This document shows positions 24,370 through 33,851 of a stretch of 64,000 nt of DNA, piece after piece (the stretch's first letter is position 1; each line of letters starts with the position of its first letter). A program made the position numbers and the translations under genes. Origin of the DNA: Sipunculus nudus (taxonomy: Eukaryota > Annelida > Sipuncula > Golfingiida > Sipunculidae). Below the pieces are notes generated by a model. That model saw nothing but the letters and a program-made list of their open reading frames with translations. It did no database searches and was not told where the DNA came from. Location of the stretch: assembly GCA_026874595.1 (NCBI GenBank), contig CM049312.1, forward strand, positions 28,451,956 to 28,515,955, written 5' to 3'.

Positions 24370-25260
24370 TCAAACGTGGGCAAACCTTACGCGGACCCTT
24401 GCCAAGACATAAATCCAAATACCTTGCGTTCACATTCTGGATCCGGATTCTCCGACTTAACTGATTCCGTCTCAATCTCTCCGCTTATGGCCGAAAATGT
24501 CTGTGTTCCGTTAAGGCTTAGCCGCTTTACTGCTCTGGGATTTTGCCCCGTGCTGCTCTGCCACAGCGTTTAAGGCTTGTGTGCTTGACCCAGGCCCTAG
24601 CCTATAACCGGATTGTCTACACTCCCAAGCTACGTGTCCTAAACCGTTACACTTAAAGCAACGAATACCCCCGGAAGACTTCGTTACGCAATCCGCTTCG
24701 CGAGAGATATTGACGGTCCAGATTTCTGATTACTACTCTTCGGACTCACAGTAAAGCTATATAGGCCATGGGCAGCTGTGTATCGTTCGGCCGTTTCCGC
24801 TAATACATCTATGCTATCACACTGTCCTTGATGAAGACAGCCAGGTCTTTGCTGCAACAGTTTAAAAACTGTTCTCGCATTAGCAGGTAAATTAACCGAC
24901 AACAATTACGATTTAAGCCTGCCATTTCTATCCACCGATCTAAATATCCGCTCAACCGCACCGCAAACTGACCAGGAGTTTCACCCCGCTCAGGCCTACA
25001 GGTACGAAACTTGTATCTATACCCCTCCGCAGTCATCTGGTATCGCCTTAGCAATTCGAGCTTTATATTGTCCTACTGCATGGCATCTTCCGCAGATTAT
25101 TGTGCATACGCATCAAGCGTTTTACCGCGTAACAACGAACTCAGGTGAAGAGCCTTTCTAGAGTCTGTCTGAGTACAGACCATCAGATTTTTCGCTATCG
25201 TGGAATGATGCTTTATCTTTGGCCCTGGTTCATTGTAATCGTAAGGTATTCAATCGATGC
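24370..25260 (-). pseudogene. Gmr1-like gag relic with SCAN-like capsid region
   Basis: On the minus strand: a broken N-terminal capsid part (LSSLLRGKTLDAYAQ, about 25150-25100); then an open 81-residue stretch with LRRYQMTAEGYRYKFR and GQFAVRLSGYLDRWIEMAG; then REQFLNCCSKDLAVFIKD; and after a frameshift a CCHC zinc knuckle CFKCNGLGHVAWEC (about 24660-24620). The EQFL...KDL pattern is that of the SCAN domain, known to derive from gag of Gmr1-like Ty3/gypsy elements. No LTR or pol was found next to it. It lies where exons 4-6 of the dead SDR should be. Confidence 0.75.
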
Positions 25261-25385
25261 ATAATATTTATATCACCCCTGTTATGCTTTGTGTAGAATT
25301 TAAATTCTCGTCAACTTATTTCTTAATTATAAGAGGAAAGAGATCTATCATAACAAACTTAATAGAAATATGAGATACATAGTTG

Positions 25386-25645
25386 GAGTGGGCACAGAGC
25401 ACAGAATTATAATCAGACCACTGATAATGCATTGTACATATAGTTAAAATATCGAACATGCGACACCCGCTCTCGATGGTCTGATCCCAACGGAACACTA
25501 GCTCTCGTTGATCTGGTTCTTGCCATTTGCAAGAACGAGATATATCAAACCGACGAGAGTGGGTGTCGAATGTCGATTTTTTTTTAACTGGATGCACAAT
25601 GCGTTCTCAGTGGTCTGGTTACAATTCTGTGCTTTGTGCACACCC
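25386..25645. repeat. Foldback (palindromic) repeat
   Basis: Two arms of about 120-140 bp are inverted copies. The outer ends read GGGCACAGAGCACAGAATT and, inverted at the right end, GGGTGTGCACAAAGCACAG. The centre is GTTCTTGC CATTT GCAAGAAC at 25516-25536. The repeat family continues on the right to about 25745, with relatives at 28170-28345 and 50440-50545. Confidence 0.75.
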
Positions 25646-25773
25646 TTGTATTCTTGCCTCGAGAACTTTGCCGTAGAAAGCAGAGGTTACATGAAAAGAT
25701 GTGTGGGACGACTGCAGTGTATAACCGCTGCGTGAGAAGCGTAGGATCGTCAAACTTTTCTCTTCCTTTCCAG

Positions 25774-25810
25774 AGCTGGGCGGGAAAGGCGTCAGAGCAA
25801 ACTCTGTCAA
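25774..25810 (+). pseudogene. SDR-P exon 7 relic
   Basis: Exactly 37 nt between an AG acceptor (TTTCCAG) and a GTATGT donor, about 70% identical to SDR-A exon 7 with no indel. It reads LGGKGVRANSV against LGVQGVRVNTV. Confidence 0.75.
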
Positions 25811-26025
25811 GTATGTATTATCGGTTTTAATAGTATTAACCAAATCAGTTTGTGAAGCAATGGCGCAATTATATACGGATTATCTTTTTAGGTAGAGTGC
25901 TCGAGGGATTATTTTATATTTTCTGAAGATCTATGTATTTTTTGTCTGTATAGTTTCATATACAAATATCCATTTGTGTGATAAATGGAGGATAGCTGTG
26001 TGAGAGTATATATCTGTTTTAACAG

Positions 26026-26200
26026 TTTTCGGATATGCAAAAATGACTTCTTCATCCGATTGGTCGCCATTGAGAGGTGGAGGATGTTGCTTAGTCGATT
26101 GCTTTCCTGGCTTCTGTCCAAGCTTCCTTTTTTAATGGAAGTGTGCTTATGGTTAACGTGGGTCGTTGTCACGTCACACCAACTTATACAAAAAATTAAT
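26026..26200 (+). pseudogene. SDR-P exon 9 relic
   Basis: After TTTTAACAG it shows DMQK, PIGRH, SIAFLAS and FNG in the order of exon 9. Stops replace Trp214, Gly222 and Gln229 of the live genes. The PVDGG motif has decayed to MVNVG. Confidence 0.82.
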
Positions 26201-26473
26201 TGTGTTGTAAAGAGGACTTTTAGTTTCATGACTACCGGTCGTTCGACAAAAGTACCAGCCCTATAACAGCTACAATCTGTGTGGTTCCACATAAAGCTCG
26301 GATTGTTAGGATTATCGTATTATCGCTAATAATTACCGTTGCCCTAGTGATTGCTCGAAGGATCTAGCAACGATGAGTTTACATATATTGGCACGCTACT
26401 GGATGTCTATATGAAAATATGTTGCGTTAATTTAAGCAGCATCTATATCGATAAGGTCAGATATTCATTGAAC

Positions 26474-26478
<5 letters not shown>

Positions 26479-26525
<47 letters not shown>
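26479..26525. repeat. (TA)n microsatellite
   Basis: About 23 TA units directly beside a possible LTR start. Confidence 0.9.
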
Positions 26526-26528
<3 letters not shown>

Positions 26529-26700
26529 AACGGTCTTCACTCATGCTGCAAATGTGACTGGACGGCCAATATCATAAAAGTTCAGTCACGGATCGCAAAA
26601 GGTAAAAACAAACGTTATATGCGCTATAAAGCTTCTTTATTAATCATAATCATGGTATTATATACGTTATGTTCTATGAGAAAAAAGAAAAAGAGTATAG
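26526..26700 (-). mobile_element. Possible solo LTR edge
   Basis: Starts TGTAACGG, like the TGTTACGG edge of the Gmr1-like LTR at 58078, and has AATAAA on the minus strand in a similar place. The far edge could not be placed, so this is tentative. Confidence 0.25.
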
Positions 26701-27519
26701 GATTAACACATAACAATAACTAAACAATGTCCCTAGAATGTCTTCTAACTCAAATAAATACTCTACTTATGCGGAAACGAGAAGTCCAGTCCAATTCGGT
26801 GTTCACAAAATGTTCATGGTAGTTCACAATAAATAAGTCTGGTTTCAGCGTTCAACAGAATACCATGGTGGTTCACCGATTTTAAAAATCCATACAATCA
26901 ACATAAGTTGATGGCAAGTCCGCCGGCAGATACCGCTTCAAAGTCCTCAAGATCATGTTATTTTGTTTGGAGGTGGCAACAGCCAGGATATCCTGAAAAC
27001 ATAATACTCAGCCCTCGGAGCGTCTCGAATATCATTCCTTTACATAGGTCAATTCGAGTCAATTGATCAGTCATGAGCCATTGCCCGTGGTATAACAAAC
27101 AACGCAAACAATAACGACCAGGGTCGACCAGACGTCCAGACCACAGGCGAGATCCAAAGGAGGACGGCAATCCTGGGCTAGAGACGGCTGTGCCTTCGAT
27201 TCATTTAAAATAAACGGAGGCCACTGCCTTTCAGTTTCGAGTATAATTGCAATGAGGGTACAAACTGTTCAACATATTTCTACGCGCTGTGAGTCTTGCG
27301 CTGTATCACTAAGCAACAGGAGCCGATCTCTACATTATTTGTATACAATTTTTTTACATGGTTTTATGCTGAGCACGTTTGCTGAACATAAACTAGAATA
27401 AACATGACCCCCCATAGGATATGGTTGGTTGTCGTTTGTGTGCTTTCTAACACCCCACAGTGTGTGTGAAGAATGAATCTCTCATAATTCAACATACAGA
27501 TAAATCTAATTTCATTTGT

Positions 27520-27720
27520 CTGGCTAGGTCTTGCGAGTAAGGAAATTAGCAGTTACAATGGAGACTTGATTTTCACTGGTTTGTACGTACACATGTGTTA
27601 CATGTATTTTGTTTTTAATTCTTCAGCCCTATTCTTATGACTAGATTACTGGCTGTTTACAGTTACGGTGGTGCAATCGGATCAATGAACATGGCCGTGC
27701 AGTTCCCTGTATGACTAAAT
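27520..27720 (+). repeat. Relative of the SDR-B intron 5 insertion
   Basis: Resembles part of 49245-49385: AGGAAAT, GTTAC..AGAGACT and a shared run to TGGGCTGTT/CTGGCTGTT..AC. It is a diverged copy of that 576-bp element. Confidence 0.45.
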
Positions 27721-28169
27721 TCACGACTGAAGGTAGGTCTCTCGGTCCAGATTAAATGTCTACGGAAAGATATATTCATGGCTAAGAGTGAAGTCCAGGA
27801 TTTTTGTTGTTGTCATATATTTTTAAACCAGTCGGATCGGTGAATACGAGTCCCGGTATCAAGTAAATTATTGTGCGACAATGGCCAGCGTTCTCTAGCT
27901 TCATTTTATAGCAGCAACTAACCACTGATAAGTAGCAATTTCAGTTACCAGTCGTATTCGCAAGTATCCGCAATTAAACATAGTTATTATCTTATATCAA
28001 TTAAACTTTTACCTGCAAAATGCACCCACGACACACACACTCGCAAACACACACATCAGAACGAAGCACTTAGGTCGGCATGCCATATATTTGTTGATCT
28101 AATTACACCCGTTCTGAGACAGCGTTAAGAGTCAGACAAACGAGAGCGAGGTATCGCGGGTTTATAACT

Positions 28170-28345
28170 TTTCGCTGGATGCACACTGGATACAACGCAC
28201 TGATTGGTTTGATTACAAAGCTCTGTGACCGTCCTGGTGGTGAAACCTGGAGAATCTTGCTATACAACGCAGCGGTTACAAAGAAGGATATTTAGAACGA
28301 GAACAGTGTATAAACGAGGGGTGAGGAGTGTAGCCAAATAGTGGT
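28170..28345 (+). repeat. Dispersed repeat, foldback family
   Basis: Shares CGCAGCGGTTACAAAGAAGG and CAGTGTATAAACG...GTGAGGAGTGTAG with 25600-25745 and with 50440-50545. Not coding. Confidence 0.6.
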
Positions 28346-29096
28346 TCGCAAAGTATCGTGTATCGAGTTTGCGAAGCCCCCGAGGGCGGAGATGTGGAGG
28401 AGGGGGCAGGAAGTTTATCTTTTAATTGAGCAACATAAGAATAATCAACAAGTTAAATAAATCAATCTATGGCTAATCACGAGGATTGGCTTTATACGGG
28501 TAATTGAGTTAATATGCAGGTAGTAATCCATATAAGTTATAAACAATATATCTGTGCTTTTGTTTTTGTTGTTCGGTTGAACAACTATTTCATGCGTGAC
28601 ATCATTCCTACAGAATTGGAGTACTTTTTATTATTTTCTTTCTAATTCAATCATATTTTGGGGGGATCAGATTCCCTCAATCTTTCCATTTGGCTATATT
28701 TTAGGGACCCTACTGTTTCTCAATCTATGCGCATATGAAATTCTGTAAGATTATTTAAAATCATTTTTCAAATTCATTATTGTATGTCAAAGATGAATTA
28801 CTATAACGTGTATAGCTCAGGATTGCCCAGGAATGAAGATAAAACAAAACAGACTAGCCGAGTTTCCTGTGCATCGCGACTCGTGTATGACACACTGGTC
28901 CTCATTATATCAAGTGGTTGGCTTGACATTCGTATGTTAATTAATATGAAGTCCAAGGACGTCTGTTTGTTAAGTAGTTCACTGCGTGCTTAATACATAG
29001 CATCATGTGCACTAATATAGGTGATAAATTATCCCCGGCCGGCCTGCTCTGGTTAGAGGACTACCTGCTACCATGTGATAACCGTATGAATGCTTA

Positions 29097-29284
29097 CAGA
29101 AGCGGATCCGGGGGGGGTCCCCCTTTTTCACCCGAAGCAACCTTTTTCACAGGGTTTTAGACGAAATTTTGCGGCCTGGACTCCCCCCCCCCTTTCCGGA
29201 CCTGATGACCTTTTTTAGGGAATTTCATTTGTCCCCCTGGGTTGGACCCCCCCCCCCTTTTCTTTAATCATGGATCCGCCCCTG
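29097..29284. mobile_element. hAT-like MITE with GCTTA target duplication
   Basis: Terminal inverted repeats start CAGAAGCGGATCC and end TGGATCCGCCCCTG, with poly-C and TTTTTTAGG blocks between. The flanks read GCTTA on both sides, a possible 5-bp target duplication. No transposase inside. Confidence 0.6.
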
Positions 29285-30183
29285 GCTTAACTCTTTTATA
29301 AATAAGTGATGTGGTTGTGTAGCTTGAAGCCAAATGTAGTCTTGTTTGCTTCTTTACTTAATAAGCAATTAAACATGTTTATCTCATGGGCATCCTAAGC
29401 TAGGGCTCTATTTACTGTTACCTTCTGTCAGCCATTAAATTTTGCATTCCATGATATTAGTTTATTTCATTAAATGATCCAAATTAAGTCTAACCTCCAA
29501 AATAAAGGACATTAGGCACAGGATTTATAAATAAATCCCGGTTGATCAACCAACTCATAATATCCATTAGTTTTTCTTACTGACCAAATTATTTGAATAT
29601 GTTGCTTGGAATTATGAATGTAAAGGTACTACCAAACTATACAGGGGATGAAAATCCTCTGTTCAAAAAGCAGAGACTTTTTGCATGTAGCTTGTCCATA
29701 AATTTTCAGAGAGAAAGAATTTTCCGCATATTTAATGAACTTATCAATTCAAAAGTAGAATAACACATAGATTAAAAAAATAGAAAACTTGGTATTCATT
29801 GCCTCAAGGAATGTTGACAGTTCTTCATCAAATAGAATATTTGTTTTGGAGTTCTATGATATACTTTATACTTTGGGGTCATGGTGAATGCCATCTTCAT
29901 CGCCCACAGTGCCTTATCTTCTGTAATTCATCTCTCTGATAGAAGAACCTCAGGGGGCACACAGATGACATGAGATCAGGGATCCGTAACCAGTAGTGGT
30001 AACTGCATCGTGATGTAACTCCTTGGATACAGTACAGTCCTTTGTAACTGGTTTCTAAATGGATTATTTTGTACATAAGCCTAGTTAAGCTGTTCAATGC
30101 ATTATTTTTACAAACTCAGCAGGGTCCTTTGTATAATTTATATAAATATACATACATACATACATACACACAAATAAACGTAT
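29285..30183. other. Spacer left of the gypsy element
   Basis: No gene recognised. A short (CATA)n tract lies at about 30148-30172. Confidence 0.4.
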
Positions 30184-30187
30184 ACAT

Positions 30188-30395
30188 TGTAGTGATCTCT
30201 GTTTGGAGAGTGTAAGGCATGCACTATATTGTAGTCATTGTGCGGAGGTAAGGTAACTTGCTCTTCCGGTTTAGTTAGAGACCTGGGCACATGGCGGGAC
30301 CTCGTCTGTTGGCTGTGAATAAACCTTGTGGAGGACAAACAGAGTTTTGGGTGTGAACTTGTATATATGTGGTGAGAAGGAAAGCAACCCTTATA
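30188..30395 (+). repeat. 5' LTR of gypsy element
   Basis: Starts TGTAGTGATC and ends CTTATA (not the usual CA). AATAAA in GTGAATAAACC is the likely polyadenylation signal, about 65 bp before the LTR end. Confidence 0.9.
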
Positions 30396-30397
30396 AA

Positions 30398-30415
30398 TGG
30401 CGCCCAACGTGGGGC
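30398..30415 (+). promoter_or_regulatory. Primer binding site, tRNA-Lys type
   Basis: TGGCGCCCAACGTGGGGC starts 2 nt after the LTR and is the known 18-nt complement of the 3' end of tRNA-Lys1,2. Confidence 0.9.
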
Positions 30416-30832
30416 TCTTCTGGTTGAGGTAGGACTGTTTCAAATAGCTTTTCCCTGACGTGCTGGTTCTTCGTCCAGCGCCCGCCATCTTGTGCATGTT
30501 GCCGTCCCGGCTTCGAGTGGTGTAACGCTTTACACTACTGGACTCGCTACTCTTGCGAGGGATTCTGCGTCTGTATATTACTATCTGTGCTGTTAGTGGA
30601 CATTATATTATATATATTTTGTGCTCGCCACTCCCAAGCGAGGGATATCTGGACTTTGATATCAGTATTATTTGTCAGTTCCCGGCTGACGTACGGACAG
30701 TGTTACGCGAGTTACTTTCTCTGGTGTTATCAAAACAGCAGATTCATTCATGTTCGTGGTTCAGAGAAAAGACTGTACATATTTCCTATTATTATTCTTA
30801 TTATTTATAATCGTTCTTCACATTGTCACATC

Positions 30833-32373
30833 ATGGAGAAACAGGAGAAAGTGACATACTTGCGACGATACACTTATGATTATCTAGTGCGCTTGTGTGA
30901 TTTCAATCATATTGATACGTTTGAACTTACCAACAAAGAGAAGCGGGTTGAGGCTTTATCGGACTTGCCTAAAATTGAGGAGCCTGAGACAGGGGTAAAG
31001 GGCAGCCCTTCCCCTAGTGATTCAATGTTTAAAGAACTGCTAAAACATTTCTCTGACACTTGCCGTGAGGATAATGTCACACTGTTGAACACAATGGAAA
31101 AATTGGTGTCAAAATCTTAAGTGACTGTATCCAAAATTCCTGAGATGACTAAACTATGTGAATCTGATGATATCCATTATTGGTTTAAATCATTTGTTAA
31201 TCTGGCTACCAGACATGAAATACCAGATACTGAGTGGGCATTTCTTTTGGAGCCGTATTTAACCGGATTGGCTCAGCAAGCATACTATTCTTTAAGCCCT
31301 GATGAAAGACTTGATTTTAACACTGTTAGAGATGCCATACTATCTAGGTATCACCTGACTCCTACAGCCTACGAGTTAAGTTTAGAAAAGAGACTAAGAA
31401 GGCTTCTGAAAGTTTTCTTGATTTCGCCTCCAGGTTGGAGGAGTATTTCGTCCGTTGGCTCAGAACCTCCAGTGCAGTTAGGGAATAGACTGAGGTGGCT
31501 AGAATCTTTGATAGTATCATTTCAGATCAGCTTATGTCCACCGTGAGAGATGAGACATTGCGCCTAAAGCTGATGGAAAAGGAGGATTTGTTGTTTCGAG
31601 ATTTAGCTCGGTTTGCTGATGACTTTATCCTACAGAGACGTATAATACGTGAGGAAAGTGATAAACGCCGTCAAAATAATGGGAGTAGTGACAAACCTGT
31701 GTTAAACTCACACAGTGCTAACAGGGGTAAATTTCCTGTTACAAATGATCACAAAGAGAAACCAAGAGACAATGCGCTGAACAGTCAGAGATACAGTGAG
31801 GCTTGCTTTAAATGTGGTGAATTAGGCCATAAACGGCGGGACTGTCCATCTGTTACTTCTAGTAAGGTTGCCAGTACCGAAATTTCTGACAAAAAGTCTG
31901 ATGAGGCTAAACCCTGTAGTTTCATATCTACCAGTGAACTCCATTTAAATCCTGAGGCTGATGAGTGGATTCCTTCCTTAAAGTATAAACAGAATGATAA
32001 CCATGTGTTTACTCCAGAGATGCTAAACGATGGACCTTTTGTAAGTGTTTTTGTGAATGGCCTAGAGAGTTATGGTTTAGCTGACTCTGGGGCTGCTGTG
32101 ACTATTCTTTCTGAACAATTGTGTGACAAGCTTAATCTTATAACCCAGAAGGACCAGAGCCGCCCTCTGAAGTGGTTTGATGGTACTAAGGTTGAGCCCT
32201 CAGGATATGTAATGGCAGACATATCTTGTGGGGGACTAATACTCTGTGTAGAGTGTGTAGTTGTGAAACAGTTGGCTACTCCAGTATTATTGGGGCGTGA
32301 TTTTATGTACAGGGCTGGACTTACTATAGACTTTGCCTCGCAGAGTTTTGGATTTCTACTAAGAAACCTGTGA
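30833..32373 (+). pseudogene. Gypsy gag and protease, disrupted
   Basis: ATG at 30833. The frame stops at TAA 31118-31120, reopens in the same frame to about 31400, then needs a frame change and passes a TAG near 31487 before a clean stretch to 32373. The capsid part includes SFVNLATRHEIPDTEWAFLL. The zinc knuckle CFKCGELGHKRRDC (CX2CX4HX4C) is at 31804-31845. The aspartic protease motif LADSGA has its Asp codon at 32083-32085. The frame ends at TGA 32371-32373, overlapping the RT frame. Confidence 0.88.
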
Positions 32374-33851
32374 TCAAATGGCCTTTATTAGGTATGAGAA
32401 AACCTGTGGTGGATAATCACTCTGAGTTTGAACCTGAAATGGTAATTAAGGATGATAAAAAGAAAATGGCTATGATTCAGCTTACACAGGATTATCCGGA
32501 AGTCCTAACTGATGATTTGGGCTGGACTGATATCATTGAACATGAAATCGTGTTACTTGAGGGAACTGAACCTATTAAACAAATCCCATACCGTTTATCT
32601 CCTGCTAAGCAGAAAGCAGCAGAGGAGCAGCTTCCTCAAATGCTAGCTAATGGGATAATTGAGGAATCTAAATCTCCCTGGAGGAGTCCAGTAGTTATGA
32701 CTCCTAAACCCAATGGAACTTGGCGAATGTGTATAGACTTCAGAAAACTAAATGCCCAAACAAAGACTGATGCTTATCCTTTACAGAGAACCGATCATAT
32801 ACTCTCATCACTTTATGGTTCTCAACTTTTTTCTACCATGGACCTTCGCTCAGGTTACTGGCAAGTTTCTCTTCGGAAAGAGGACCGTGAACTCACAGCG
32901 TTTTCGATTGGTCAGAACTTATACCAGTTTAAAGTTCTCCCGTTCGGCGTCAAAAATGGACCAGCAACCTTCCAACGCCTTATGGAAAAGGTTTTAAAAG
33001 CGAAAAACTGACTCGGTGGGTTTTTTTATGTACACATAGATGACATAATAGTTTTTTCTGCCTCTTGGGATGATCACATGAATCATATTAGAATCATACT
33101 GGACAGTCTTAAAGAGGCTGGACTTACAATCAGCATCAGTAAAAGCCACTTTTTTCTGACGCAGACAACCTTTTTGGGCCATAGAGTTTCTCATATGGGG
33201 ATTTCCACCACCTCTGATAAAGTAGACGCCATAAGGAACTATCCGGCCCCGAGAAATAAGAAAGAACTTGAACGTTTCTTAGGAATGTGCGGGTGGTACG
33301 CAAAATTTATTCCGGACTATTCCACTTCCGCAGAACCTCTTAATCGTCTCCGTAGAAAAGAGGTCGAATATCAATGGACTGATAACTGTTCTGCAGCTTT
33401 TCAAACATTAAAAGAGCAATTGTGTTCTGCTCCTTGTTTAGCTCATCCGGATCCTGATGAGGATTTTGAATTACATACGGATGCAAGTGCCGTAGGTCTA
33501 GGATCCTGTTTAAACCAAAGACAAGCTGGCAACCTACGTACAATAGGCTTCAGTAGTCGAACGCTTTCTGCAGCTGAGAGAAAATACAGTACAACAGAAC
33601 GGGAAATTTTGGCGGTTGTGTGGAGCCTAGAAAAGTGGCGACCATTAATAGAAGGGCGTCATACAATTGTGGTAACAGATCATCAAGCGCTTACTTGGAT
33701 ATTCACTACTAAACATGACTTGCTCCCTCGTCTGTATAGACGGGTACTTCGTGAACAAGATTTCGATTTTGAAATTACATATCGTCCAGGAAGACTCCAT
33801 GTCGTCCCAGATACGTTGTCTAGAGACAACCTGTTATGGATATTGGTGTAA
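32370..33851 (+). pseudogene. Gypsy reverse transcriptase and RNase H, one in-frame stop
   Basis: One reading frame interrupted only by TGA at 33009-33011. RT blocks: WRSPVVMTPKPNGTWRM, CIDFRKLNAQT, FSTMDLRSGYWQV (first catalytic Asp), FKVLPFGVKNGPATFQR, then YVHIDDIIVF with the DD pair at about 33039-33044. The thumb/connection includes FLGMCGWYAKFIPDYS. RNase H shows LHTDASAVGLGS, TEREILAVVWSLEKWRP and VTDHQAL, with the expected acidic residues. The stop sits just before the DD box, so it would remove the active site unless read through. Confidence 0.92.

Larger units (their letters stand above)
23438..26200 (+). pseudogene. SDR-P: third SDR paralog, dead
   Basis: Four exon relics in the right order and strand match exons 2, 3, 7 and 9 of SDR-A/B: 23438-23556, about 23958-24046, 25774-25810 and 26026-26200. 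Exons 4-6 are gone; their place is taken by a gag relic (24370-25260) and a foldback repeat. A weak trace of exon 8 may lie at 25857-25920. The glycine motif is broken (GTSSEKG), exon 3 has a 1-nt shift in a T run, and exon 9 has three in-frame stops. Introns are much shorter than in the live genes. It is more diverged than SDR-A is from SDR-B, so it is an older array member. Confidence 0.82.

Noticed and set aside
25697-25745. Apparent exon 6 relic of the dead SDR (CAGTGTATAACCGCTGCGTG resembling the exon 6 end)
   Set aside because: The same block recurs with its flanks at 28306-28335 and partly near 50514, so it belongs to the foldback repeat family.
25857-25920. Possible exon 8 relic of the dead SDR
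   Set aside because: Only a loose match (NNGAI against SPGVI) with many mismatches; mentioned as a trace but not called.
25909-26292. 127-residue minus-strand open frame
   Set aside because: Antisense to the exon 9 relic of the dead SDR; composition and context show chance.
26526-27600. A complete solo LTR
   Set aside because: Only one edge (TGTAACGG) and a minus-strand AATAAA were seen; the other edge and a target duplication could not be placed.
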